Assembly: GCA_026182355.1 (NCBI GenBank)
Contig: JAPFBL010000003.1
Location: forward strand, 558,001 to 622,000
Length of the DNA: 64,000 nucleotides
Reading direction: 5' to 3'
Source: Hermatobates lingyangjiaoensis
Taxonomy: Eukaryota; Arthropoda; Insecta; Hemiptera; Hermatobatidae
The notes under the pieces were generated by a model, which was given only the letters and a program-made list of their open reading frames with translations, did no database searches and was not told the origin of the DNA. Of the stretch, positions 23,485-34,370 are shown in pieces. The position numbers and the translations under genes were made by a program. How positions within the stretch are numbered: the first letter of the stretch is position 1; each line of letters starts with the position of its first letter.

Positions 23485-23716
23485 AGTCAGTTGTACAACA
23501 GACACTCACCCTTAGGTTCATATTCTCTTCCTTATTTTATTTTATTTTTATTTTGTACTATATTTACTGTATGCTATAAATAACTCTCTGGTGTCATTGC
23601 ATTTTTTAGTTAATGGCTGAGGAAGAACACTACGTGTTCGAAACGCGTTGTTTATACCATTAAATTTTTATATGTGGAGACCATTTCATTAGCTTTTTAC
23701 CCTACAATGAATCTCA
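23485..23716 (+). repeat. Penelope-type terminal repeat
   Basis: Shares its right half with both arms of the inverted repeat at 57824-58066. Its left edge (GTTGTACAACAGACACTCACC) is the complement of that repeat's spacer. So this is one copy of an element of at least 230 bp, ending in TTTTTACCCTACAATGA. The hammerhead-like segment within it, and the overall style, suggest a Penelope-like retroelement end. Confidence 0.55.
23608..23668 (+). ncRNA. Hammerhead-like motif
   Basis: Stem I: TTAATGG pairs perfectly with CCATTAA. Core: CTGAGGA. Stem II: GAACAC pairs perfectly with GTGTTC around a TAC loop. Then GAAAC and a short GCGTTG region. This order is that of a type-I hammerhead. Two departures from a canonical core reduce the chance of activity: one extra A between CTGAGGA and stem II, and no good stem III or UH cleavage step. 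Sequence-level motif only. Confidence 0.4.
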
Positions 23717-24474
23717 CTATTATACAAATGTGAATTGTATCTAACCTACATACAGTTCTGAGTGTAATAAAGAACCCAAATATTTTTTAGTAATATAGAA
23801 AAACTGGATAGGTCATTACTCTATTTTATGTAAAAAGTTGATACCAATTTTAACTCGTTCCTTTCGAGATTCTAGAACTTTAAAGTGCCAATTTATTAAT
23901 ATCTTCATATAACTATTACTAAAAAGGAGGCCACAAATTTTAACTTTTGGATTAAAAAATTTGCACTAAACACTACAACAATTCAGTTACATTTAGAATC
24001 AGATCTCTAATATATCTACAACAATGATTACACTTTTGTTATAGCTCAATGAATCGAAGTGACCACATTAAAATAAATCTAGTACTTAAATAAAGTGTCA
24101 ATGATTTAATTCAGTTATTTATTATTACTTATGTTAATTGCTTACTTACAGTTATGCTTATTTAAGTTACTTATAATTAATAGTATTATGTTGAATGTGG
24201 AAGATTTAATATAATTTTTTTACAGTAATCATCCGCACCCCAAGTAAGCACCTTGATATAAGTCCTTGTCACTACTGTTGGAACCAATTTTTTTGGGTTC
24301 GCTCCAAGAGAACATAAAACATTATTACAGTCATTCCATACCTGTATGATGTTGGGTGTTCAATAAATATGGCTATCTATAGAAACGTATGTTTTTCATA
24401 ATTTGGAGCCGATGTAGATAACCGTTAATTTGTTTCCACATAATATCAATTATGTGATCAGTTTTCACATAAAC
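23717..24474. other. AT-rich sequence; no supported gene
   Basis: Around 24270-24370 a segment with GTTGGAACC...GGTTCGCTCCAA and an AATAAA signal resembles retroelement terminal sequence, but I could not define boundaries. Confidence 0.3.
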
Positions 24475-25100
24475 AGCTCTCATGAGGACTCAGGGACCAC
24501 TCTTTATGGACAGTTTTCCTCGTGGGGAGACATACTCCCTGATTCCCGTTTGTGTATCTGTCGGCGTCTTCGTCGCGATAGTGGGTAGCAGGTGACGCTG
24601 ATCGAGTAGTCTGGCTAACAGGCGGAAGACTTGACGGTCACTGACCTACCTGTAGCCAAATAGGCTCAGTAGGACCCTAAGAGTCCTGAGTTCTAACCAA
24701 TAACTCTGAAATATTGTTGACACCACAGGGATGGAGTGGTCCATGCGGAGCCTCTTGTTAGGCTCCTTATGTCCCATCATTGGAGTTGGACTCTTGGTGG
24801 CTGAGGTTCCTCACCCACGAAGGGGACACTTCCCTTGTTGTACAAGGGAGTCGCTGTTTGAGAAGCAGTATCTTCTTGAGAAGTGCCTGCAGAGTATCAA
24901 GAGGGAGTTAGACCATCGCTTTACCTTTGGAAAGTCTATGAACTAGGCTAGTGGACTTGGTACTGGTACTCACTCTAGAAGTGAACCCAGGTTCCAGAGA
25001 AATGGACATTTTCTCATTTAGGAGACCATCCATGTCTTTGATCTCTAAGGTAGTCTTTAGACTGACGACTTAGTAGCAGTGGTCACCTATTCTCATGAAC
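24475..25100 (+). mobile_element. GC-richer block, possible LINE 5' fragment (CR1/L2-like)
   Basis: This 600-bp block is far less AT-rich than its neighbours and has sharp edges. In one plus frame near 24950-25015 it reads LVLVLTLEVNPGS. This recalls the hydrophobic run plus (D/E)VExNPGP motif at the start of CR1/L2-like endonuclease ORFs. A separate frame at 24731-24946 (MEWSMRSLLLG...) is open but unrecognised. Stops follow quickly, so nothing functional remains. Alternatives are an LTR-element leader or a host pseudogene. Confidence 0.3.
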
Positions 25101-26454
25101 ATAAGAATGATAATACTTCCTGATCATAAGTAATTGTTTTCATAAAATACTTTTACATAGACACGATTTTTTAAAGTTCACATTATACTGTAAACAGTAC
25201 CTAGTACTATTAGCTATAGTATGATATTCAGTTTAAAATTTCCACATATATACCAAATATTTTTTACTCAGACCAAATTTATTTATGTAAGACAATCTTT
25301 TTGAAAGAACTTTCAGAGAAATTCAGAAATATTTTGAAGCCTAATAAACACCTTTCATTTGGTTCTGATAAACAACTTTTGATTAAGTTTTGAGTTCCGA
25401 AGTTTCTCCAAATGACTATTTCAATAGTCAGAAATTATTGACATTTTTTTCATAACTCACTAATTTTACGTAAATGATGTATGTGATATTGCAATACTTC
25501 AGTGTCAGTAATATTTTTTTCCTCTTTTGCAAAGTGTACTATAATGCCCTTTTTCTTTGAAACAGTTTTGCCAAAATAATACAATTAATTCTCTTTTAAG
25601 GTGCTATTTTTCTGTTTAATTACATTATGATCCGTCCATAACAAGTATCGTGTTTGCATCTTTAGGATAATTTTTAACGTTTATACGTAACACTGACTTG
25701 TGATTTTATAAAAAAAATTCTGTAAAAAAACAACATTCACCTGTTCTTTAAAAATACAATAAATATTCCAATACAATATTCCAACAATCTAATGTCAGCA
25801 ATTTAATCTTTATTAACATTTACAACTATTTTTATTATTTACTAATACTATTTATAACATAATAGCAGAATGGGTGATCACTAGGTTTCCATTAGGGATA
25901 TTAGCTCAAAAGCTATGCAGCTTATCTAGAGTAAGAGGGCTGTTATTGTGTATAATAACAAGTGATCCATCAAACAATCTCCCCTGTACCTTAACTACAA
26001 ACGTTGGCAACATATCCACTCTCAGTCTGAAACCTAAACGACATTGCCTAAATAATATTGCACAAAGAAATTTCATAAAATTTAACAGAGTTAAATAATC
26101 AATGAGAAGCTCTTTGTCTAAGAATTACCAATTTCCCTGGGAGGAAAAATGCATTGCAAACAAGGTTAGAAAGCCATCAAGGTAATTAGTTAGGAACAAT
26201 AATGAAAGACAAATTTTAACCTATGAAATATTAAACTGAATACAAGTTTAGCCTTCCTAGTTCTCAGTATTAATTGAGTCCCATTAACAATAAGCTAATT
26301 AGCATGATTAGAGAGTGGTTTTAAAACTATACTGTTTTCATGTCAGCGAGTTGCATGTTGGACCAAATAAAAACTAAATGTTGTTAATGTCGTGTATCTA
26401 ATCAGTAAAGAGGTATGTAATAGCAGAAGAGGCAGAGCGGCATGATGAAGTAAC
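25101..26454. other. AT-rich sequence without recognisable features
   Basis: No transposon ends or exon-like segments were recognised. The plus frame at 25874-26098 has no recognisable domain. Confidence 0.45.
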
Positions 26455-26535
26455 TATCTTCTGATGACGGCACTCGAGACCCCGAGTCCACACCGTCTGG
26501 CGCTCTACCAGCGAAATCAGCGTTATACAACCTAG
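26455..26535 (-). repeat. Degenerate tRNA-like sequence
   Basis: On the minus strand GCTGGTAGAGCGCCAGACG resembles a tRNA D-arm and anticodon region, and GGGTCTCGAGTGCC a B-box. Acceptor pairing is poor. Probably a tRNA-derived SINE head or tRNA pseudogene. Confidence 0.35.
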
Positions 26536-26639
26536 CCGAATACACACGGGCTCATGTAACCTTCCCATCACGGAATTCATAACCTCAAACAAAGCACTTT
26601 AATAACAGAATCAACTAAAAAAGCCTGTCGTCTTTATTT

Positions 26640-26840
26640 ATCTTCTAATAAAGTTTATTACACTTTGGTGTAAAAGTGTAAATCCAAAAGTTTGTGGGCA
26701 CACTAGAAGGTCACATCGTTCGATGGAACAAATGAATTTTATAGCAAAATGTAGCTCCTATAGTGAAATAACTAATATGAATCAGGAGAATTTTCCAGGT
26801 TCAAATGAAATTTTCAATGCCAACTTTTAAAGGTCATGTG
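26640..26840 (-). repeat. Degenerate family A fragment, inverted
   Basis: AATCCAAAAGTTTGTGGGC, GGTCACAT, GATGGAACAAATGAATTTTA and CTCCTATAGTG line up in order with the inverted copy at about 1698-1790. Heavily diverged and lacking both termini. Confidence 0.45.
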
Positions 26841-27453
26841 AAATCTTTTTTACCAGTAGAAAAGAAAATAAGAAATTGTTTAAAAATCAAAAATTATATA
26901 TATATTAAACATACAGATAAATGCATAGCTTTTAACGAAAAAGCGCAAGTGAATTCTAAACAAGTACTCAAATATACAAACGTGAGAATATTGGAAACTA
27001 AATAAAACTACTGATGTTACATTACAAGAGTAATAAATATGAACATGAAATACATGTGTCCACACAACGGACTCTTCCACTGTATAAGTAAATTTCATAA
27101 AGGTAATATATAAACCAATAAGATAGTGGAACTGATTCAACTGTAAGAAGATATCAATCATCAATATTGGGCAACAAAGTCAAGAAATCTCTTTAAGAGC
27201 TAAAAAAAAAAAACAGAATAACAAAATATTGATATTTGTCAGCCTTTAATAATGAATTCATACAATTGAATAAAAGCATGAATATATGGATTAGCATAAT
27301 GACACAAAGCAGGATATATTTTAAGTCGATCATATCGGCCACAGGAGACCCAATCAAAATCTTTGTAAATAACATGGAAAAGTCCTACTTGTACATGCAC
27401 TACGTGCCAAACAAATCGAATGACTACGACAGCTGGTAACAAGGTACGAGATG
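26841..27453. other. AT-rich sequence without recognisable features
   Basis: Several 60-90-codon frames on both strands overlap each other here. None has a recognisable domain. Confidence 0.4.
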
Positions 27454-28285
27454 GGGCCAGGTTAGCTCAGAGATTAACGTACTCGCCTCTGGGCTGGTAG
27501 TCCGCGGTTCGATCCCCGAATGGCCCTCGATTTATTCACGCTGGAGGTGATTAAATCTTAGTATGTTGTCTCTCGGAGAGGACGTTAAACCGTCGGTCCC
27601 GAGCCTGTACGGTGTCAGGTACTCCTTAAAGATTCCCACTCGAAATACACTTGAGTTAGGCCAAATTTAGGACTCCCAATGTAGAATCACCGATCAGACC
27701 GGAAGCCGGTAAACGATATCACCCTCTAGGGCAGGCATGGGCAACCTGCGGACCGCGGGCCACATGCGGCCCAGCACGTGTATTTGTGCGGCCCTCGGAG
27801 ATTATCTGGAATTCTATCTTAATATTAAAAGTTCCTTTGCTTTTTGGTTATTAAAAAAAGCTCACCCTGACTTTTTGAAGGAAATTACAACATGAGAGAT
27901 AGAGAGCTCTATAGCAACAAATGTTTTAGTTTTTTCAAACATGACGCACTAATCTTTTGCAGATTGTTTGTGATCATTATTTATCATAAGGAAATAATGA
28001 GATATGAATAATAATTCTCATTATAGGAACAATAAAAAGTTAAATAATTATTGACACATTATATGTACAATATTATTTTATCAAATTTAATTTTAATTTT
28101 ACATTACATATAGCGTACAATATGTATTTATATAATCTTTATAAAAATAATTATACATATAAGCTGTATATATCGAAATACCACAGAAATTACTATGCGG
28201 CCCGCGGTCACTTGAAAATTATATAATGCGGCCCTCAGTTCACAAAAGGTTTTCCATGCCTGCTCTAGGGGGTCGGTTTAAACTT
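27454..28285 (+). mobile_element. tRNA-derived SINE, copy 2, split by a hAT MITE
   Basis: The tRNA-like head is GGCCAGGTTAGCTCAG... with B-box GGTTCGATCCC and the closing TGGCC. The tail has GAGGTGATTAAATCT, GAGGACGTTAAACCG, GTCAGGTACTCCTTAAAG and TACACTTGAGTT. It runs to CCCTCTAGGG at 27731, is interrupted by a 531-bp element, and resumes with GGTCGGTTTAAAC at 28271. The copy at 56273-56579 is uninterrupted at the same point. Element length without the insertion is about 300 bp. Confidence 0.9.
27732..28262. mobile_element. hAT-type MITE inside the SINE, perfect 8-bp target duplication
   Basis: Starts CAGGCATGGGCAACCTGCGG and ends with AGGTTTTCCATGCCTG. The terminal CAGGCATGG pairs with CCATGCCTG exactly. 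Both sides carry CTCTAGGG (27724-27731, 28263-28270). The subterminal GCGGCCC and GCGGCCCGCGG words are typical of hAT ends. The interior is AT-rich and has no transposase. Confidence 0.95.
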
Positions 28286-29124
28286 TACCTCATAATATAA
28301 ATATAGAGAATATCTCAGCTATATTACATGCAATAATGAATCCAATGTAAAACAATTCTATACGAAAGCTTCCCTTTCTATACTAGATAAGGGGTGAAGC
28401 AAGTACTGTGTATAAACAGAAATTTCGTTAACCAATAGAACCTAGTTTTACCTTCTTATACCAATATTGTCACGACTGAATTGTTAAAAGACTGTATTTA
28501 CGAACTAGGAAGCAGAGTCAAATTTATTAAGTTAAACATTGATATTTATTACTAATTATTTATAAGGAGAGGAGGAGCAAGTTTTAAGTATATTTAATTC
28601 ATTTCACATGCATTTGCATTTAAAGTGAGAACCCCAAATAGATGGAGAAGCTCTTCCTTTTTTAGATATAAAAGTTATACGTGGTGAAACAACAGCAGTC
28701 AAGTATATTGCTATACAAATTCTTCTACGTATGGAGGAGTTTAAATTATTATTTAGCTCATGCTGTGAACCAAAAACTGAACAATAAAGGGAATTTCTTC
28801 AAAAATAAAATTCAAAGCAGTAATTGGCTCATGTTCTAAGTTGAGGCATATAATGGCTAATGACAAATTATTCCACTACAGTTGAATCTAAACTATTAAA
28901 ATTGATAGCTCATTTAATTCTTCAATTCAATACATACTTATTTTAAAACTTTATATATAAGATAAGTTTTTATTTTTCAAAATCCCATACTTCTATGACA
29001 AAAACATTTTAAATAAATACTTCAAAAGTTGTATTAAAACAAGTACAGAAAGCATCCTTGTTTAAGCTTTAGATATATTTAATTGTTCAATAAATAAGGT
29101 AAAAAAACAGTAAGATAAAAGAAC
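28286..29124. other. AT-rich sequence without recognisable features
   Basis: Lies immediately downstream of the minus-strand tRNA gene. It contains the poly(T) termination signals at its right edge. Confidence 0.45.
29101..29120 (-). terminator. RNA polymerase III terminator of tRNA-Gly
   Basis: On the minus strand the tRNA is followed after four bases by TTTT (29117-29120), and a T7 run (29101-29107) lies just beyond as a back-up. Runs of four or more T are the standard Pol III stop signal. Confidence 0.8.
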
Positions 29125-29195
29125 TGCATCGGCCGGGAATCGAACCCGGGTCGCCCGCGTGGCAGGCGAGCATTCTACCACTGAACCACCGATGC
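29125..29195 (-). tRNA. tRNA-Gly, anticodon GCC
   Basis: The 71-nt minus-strand sequence folds as a complete cloverleaf. The acceptor is GCATCGG pairing with CCGATGC and a discriminator A at 29125. The D-arm holds GGTTCAGTGGTAGA, which is also the A-box. The anticodon arm is CTCGCCTGCCACGCGGG, with GCC as anticodon and a C before it in the loop. The T-arm is CCCGGGTTCGATTCCCGG, containing the B-box GGTTCGATTCC. No CCA is encoded, as expected in eukaryotes, and no intron is present. It matches the metazoan tRNA-Gly(GCC) consensus nearly throughout. It delivers glycine to GGC and GGU codons in cytosolic translation. Transcription by RNA polymerase III from the internal boxes should end at the T-runs just downstream. 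This is the one gene here that looks fully functional. Confidence 0.97.
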
Positions 29196-29417
29196 GAACA
29201 GTACTAGCTGATAGAAATTGTTCATATAACACCACCATTAACAAATGAAATTATATAAGTTACTTTATACCTATGTAAAATCAGTATTTCACTTAAATAA
29301 ATTAATATCAATGCATTTTCACCACTCTATATGTAACTAAGCTATTAATTTTTCGGATCCTAGAAACAATATAAGTATTCCACATTATTGAAAATATATA
29401 TCTAAATATAAATAAAT
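29196..29417. other. tRNA 5' flank, AT-rich
   Basis: No distinct upstream element recognised. Confidence 0.4.
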
Positions 29418-31090
29418 AGGCGCATTTATTTAAGTGTTTGAAACAGATGGTGAATCTTTAATGAAATAATCAAAATGTGGAAAAAAACTTAAAGGACAAA
29501 AGTATTGTTTGAAATGCTTCAAAATTGTCCGCACTATTTTTTTATAAAACATAATGTAAAAATTGTATATAAATATCACAAATTTTTAATGATCTGGAAT
29601 AAAAACCCAAAGTCTCAATCAAGCCTTGAAGATCCTTTAAAGGCTTTCCACATAGATGTACCATCATGGTTATTTGACATAATGTAAACAAAACACATGC
29701 CAAGTCATGTTCTAAATAAGTAATTCCATAAAGACTCTTATTAATTAAAACTTTATAGTATTATTGACCCTCACAAAATTTACCATTTCATCCCTTTTAA
29801 AATAAGATATTTTTAAACAGAATCATGTTTCTAACATTGATCTATTCCTTGATTGCCAAAACCTGTATTTCCATACTTCTTTACTAATTCAAAAACGCTG
29901 TTTCAAATGAAACTGTTTACTTCCCAAACGCTTTCCTTTTCAATATTTTATTACGTAAGAGACTTGGAGTTAATGACGTACATTGCATGTCTGCATCCAC
30001 TTGCTTCCATCATTCTATTTGTATAAAACTTTTTTCATTATCTGTAAAAATTACATATTTGTGTCAATTTATCAAAACTTTCTTCAATCAAACATTATAT
30101 AATTTTTCCGAAATGCCACAATTTATTTCCACCCATTTACGGGGAATACCTAATTTCCCAATTGTGATAAAGCTTGGTGACCTTAAACAGTAAGATTCAT
30201 TATAACTAATTCATATAAATAATGGCGCATTTATTTAAGTGTTTGAAACAGATGGTGAATCTTCTACCTGGCATATAACCAAGATGGTAGGAAAAAACTT
30301 AAAGGACAAAAGTATTGTTTGAAATGCTTCAAAATTGTCCGCACTATTTTTTTGACTATAAACATAATCGTGAAATTTTGCATATTAATCAAAATCACCA
30401 ATAGTTCTTTCTCAATCTGATCTGGAATACTTTGTAAATTAAGTCTCAATCAAGCCTTGAGAGTCTTGTTAAGGCTTTCCACATATAGATAGTGACCATC
30501 ATGGTTATTATGACATAATGTAAACAAAACACATGCCAAGTATCATGTTCTAAATAAGTAATTCCCACAAAACTACTATTATTGAAACTTTTAATATAAC
30601 TTTTATAGCATTATTGACCCTCTACAAAATATTACCATTTCATATCTCCCTTTCTAAAATAAGATATTTTTTTAAACAGAATCATGTTTTCTAACATTGA
30701 TCTATTCCCTTGATTGCTCAAAACCTGTATTTCCATACTTCTTTACTATTCATAAAACGCTGTTTCAAATGAAACGTGTTTCCTCCCATAACGCTTTCCT
30801 TTTCATATTTTATTACGTAGAGAGCTTGGAGTTGAATGACGTACAATTGCATGTCTGGCATCCACTTACTTCCATCATTCTAATTTGTATAAAACTTTTT
30901 TCATTATCTGTAAAAATTTACATTTATTTGTGTCGCTAATTTATCAAAACTTTTCTTCTAACTGCCAAACATTAATATAATTTTTCCGAAATAGCCACTA
31001 ATTTAGATTTTCAATAATTTCTCGGAAATACCTAAGATCGCCCTAGTTCTGTGATAAAGCTGTGGTGACTTATCAAGTACAGGTAGCTCA
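29418..31090 (+). repeat. Tandem duplication, units of about 0.80 and 0.87 kb
   Basis: Unit 1 (29418-30221) and unit 2 (30222-about 31090) run colinear from GGCGCATTTATTTAAGTG through GACAAAAGTATTGTTTG, ACAAAACACATGCCAAGT and TTTTTCATTATCTGTAAAAA. The copies differ mostly by small insertions and deletions of one to four bases, with unit 2 longer, and much less by substitutions. The duplicated sequence itself has no recognisable coding or transposon signature. Confidence 0.92.
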
Positions 31091-31309
31091 TAACTAGACT
31101 GTTTCAATCAGCGTAGTCCATTCCATCTGTTCATACCTTAGTTCTCAGCTTTCCTTGGATCATGCACCCCTATCACAATTTCTTCACAATGTCATTCCGT
31201 CCCTTTATCCTTCTTCTTTCGAAGACAGTCTTTTTCAAAAAGTCCATTCCACATAAAATGCAAATATTAGTAAGCATTATATATCACTAAAATTTGTTTT
31301 TTCCTTACT
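31091..31309. other. Sequence between the two duplicated blocks
   Basis: Somewhat less AT-rich. No feature recognised. Confidence 0.35.
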
Positions 31310-32210
31310 AGTATATATATATATATATATATAATTTACAATAAAACTATAAAGAACAATCTATGTTCAAACACAAAAGAGTCCGGGGAACAAAAACTAA
31401 GACTTAAGAATAAGCATGTCATCTGATAAAAAAATCACAAGCTAAAGACTCAATTTTCAATATTTGACGCCATTGCAAATATTGAAAAGTGAGTCTTTGT
31501 TGTGTTCTGTTAGTGCACTGCTTATTTTGGAATGTAGAGTATATATATAATATTGGTGTATGAAGGCAGGTCTTCTCTTAAAAGGTATAAGTAAAGTTGA
31601 GGAGGATGTTTGCGTGACAATTTCTTACTGATATCTGCTAGTTTCACATAGATAAAAACTATCCGCAAGTTGTCGAACCCTGTTAGGAATGAGAATATGC
31701 CCTCTGAGTTAAATTTGTAACAAACGCAACTAACTTTATAATATTGATTGTTAAATTTATATCAGAATATATATATAGATATATATATATATATAAAGAT
31801 TTCACAATAAACATGCAAAAGAACAATCTATGTTCAAACCACAATAACAAGTGGGGGAAAAAAACTAAGATTCTTCAACTGTAACAAGCAATCTTCGTCT
31901 GAGTAAAAAATGCAGCTAAAACACAAGATGCTGAAACCAAGTGCGGGGCTGAAAGGAGTGGGAGGGAAGAGAGGTATTTTAAAGGGTGTAAAGTGTAGGA
32001 AATGATAGTAGTTGAGGGAGGGATGTTGGGTAAGCACAGGAGTACAGTAACAAAAGAGTAAAAACTATCCGCTTGCTGTCAACCCTCTTAGATGAGGATA
32101 TTGCCCTCTGAGTTAAATTTGAACAAACCGCAACTAACGTTTATAATATTTGATTTGTTAAATTTAATCAGAGATATATTAACGGATTTATATATATATA
32201 CTCAAATTTA
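31310..32210 (+). repeat. Second tandem duplication, TA-run-delimited units of about 450 bp
   Basis: Two units (about 31310-31760 and 31775-32200) each begin with a TATATA run. They continue with CAATAAA, AAAGAACAATCTATGTTC, AAAAACTAAGA, AAAAACTATCCGC and GCCCTCTGAGTTAAATTTG, then end at another TATATA run. The units again differ by many small indels. The CTATGTTCAAAC words link them to the palindromic repeat at 15.4 kb, so they probably belong to the same retroelement family. Confidence 0.85.
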
Positions 32211-33639
32211 CATGGCCTATGTTTGTAATAGTTTTACAAATTAAATGTTAATTAAAATTAATTATGTATGCATAAAAAATTAATTCCACTAAAATACCTG
32301 TCTTTAATGTAAAATTAAGAGGTCAAAACCTATAATTGAGTTGCTCACTGTGTAAACTTACTCTGGACACAATTATTCACCCCCTGAAAACCAAAAATTC
32401 ACCCCAGGAGGTGAACTGCACCCCCCCTCCCCCATAGACAACTTCTGGTTTATAAAAACCATTTCTCATCGAAAGAACACCATGTGGGTGAAAAAGTTTT
32501 CAACATGAAAAATTACTGACTCCTCTGTCGATGAAAATATATGCAGAAGAATCACAATGCAATCAATGAAGTTTAAGCTAAAAGGAAATGAATTCTCCGA
32601 AGGTTTTCACTTTATGTCATCAGAGAGCAAACAAAGTAAGAACATTCGCATGGGTTGTTTAAATTATTAAATGCACGCCATTCATTTGAAACACATCTAA
32701 TTACAGATCAACACATTGTACTTTTTTCAAGCTTGTCTTTTAATCTGACACAATTACAGAATTGATATCTCTTCAAAAGAGTCTGATTAATTTTTCATCA
32801 CACCGGTTATGATGTTATTATAAGACTCAATTTCTTAACTGCTTCACAAAGAATAAGTGATTACATTATCAAACCTCATAAAATAATCATTCGTTTTGAA
32901 TAATGACCTCAATGAAAAGGAAATCTCTGAATATATAAAGAATTAATTGGCAATAAATAATTCATAAAACTGAGGAACCTCTGAAAGTCCATTTTTGTTA
33001 TTGGAATATCATAATCTAAAACTGCTTCAATCTTTGTATTTTACTCGATTTTTAATCTTTCACTCAAAGCGTTTTTCACTCTACAAGTGTGTTTTACTCC
33101 ATGTTGTAAACTAATCAAGATGTTCTACATAAAACGGTAATTTCTTAAAATAAAGTATATTTAACATTTATACTCTCAATAACACCTTTTCCAATAGTTT
33201 GTCAAGAACCTGTCAAACTTTTCTATAAGTAAACATATATAATCATCTGTATATATAAATAAAACCCTCCAGCGTACTAACATATTATTAACGGAATCTT
33301 TGAAACACCTCAGCACCAGTGGCTGGTCCAAATGGTAATCTATTAAAAGAATACCTTCCCAGCATTTATAGTAAACGTACAGCACGTTTTACTTTTTATA
33401 TCTAGAGATATATTGCAGAATAAATTTTGTATATGCTAGAAAAATCTGTTAGATTAACTTTTAAATCATTTATCTATTTAAAAAAATCTTGTAGGTTTGA
33501 AAAAAATCTTGAACTATTGACCCATTTAAAGTTCAAATGATTGCTTCATTTACTGAAATATTCCACTTCAGTGTTATTCGTAAACTACATAAGAAGCTTA
33601 GTCCATAAAAATCTAGACATAAACCCCCCCATTCCAGGA
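32211..33639. other. AT-rich sequence without a supported gene
   Basis: A C-rich patch lies at about 32390-32435. Near 32598-32640 the minus strand has GCTCTCTGATGACAT and GTGAAAACCTTCGG, a weak hammerhead-like, Penelope-type relic. Otherwise nothing recognised. Confidence 0.35.
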
Positions 33640-33790
33640 AAAGATATTCGCATAGCTGACAGATATTTGATCAAATAAGCATTCAGCCGACAGGTATTTG
33701 AACCAATAGTCTTTTAACAGAACAGACATTAGCCAGAATTGACATTCAGCCGACAGACATTTGGGCAAATGGTCTTTGAATCTTCTAGAT
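33640..33790 (+). repeat. Degenerate minisatellite, three to four units
   Basis: Units start at AGCTGACAGATATTTGATC, CAGCCGACAGGTATTTGAAC and CAGCCGACAGACATTTGGGC, each followed by CAAAT/CAATAG(T)CTTT-like sequence. The period is roughly 40-70 bp and irregular. Too diverged to be a recent array. Confidence 0.6.
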
Positions 33791-34370
33791 TAGATGTTTC
33801 CCGGAATTTACTATTTTGATGCAAGAATTACCCACACACCGCGCAATGGCAGAGGTCTGACTATTTACAGAAGCACATACGAGTAGTAGGAGTAGTGGCA
33901 GAATCTTATAGCTCACTGTGTGACACCCTTGAGGATATGGGCAGAACACTCCTTAAGACTAGTTAGCAGCAGAGCTTCAACGGATCATGTTTTATACAGA
34001 GCTGCTAGAAGGCAGATGACGGAAGCCTAGTGCGATGGCGTAAAGTAAAAAAAAAACTATTTTGATGTAAAATGTCTGTTTTAATCTAGTTCTAATTGGT
34101 GATTTATTGTGATTAAATGTTTTGTAAACATCTTTGTTTCTTAATCCAGTTTACTTTTTTGTTTAAATAAACACTTTGATATGGCTATTATTTCATCAAA
34201 CGATCTGACTGGCAAACCTTGAATAACTAACTTCCAATACTTACTGTGTCCATCACTTATTACTTTATAAAATAACACTCCTACTCTCTTCCGACAATCA
34301 CTTATCAAAATAATGAAAGTTATAATTTTAAAGGCTCTCTTCTCACACCGAAAACACCTACTTGAGATTT
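33791..34370. other. No supported gene
   Basis: 33850-34045 is less AT-rich, with no exon-like or transposon signal I could name. Confidence 0.35.

Noticed and set aside
29062..29244. 60-codon minus frame over the tRNA gene
   Set aside because: It is simply the translation of the tRNA-Gly sequence; the tRNA explains it completely.
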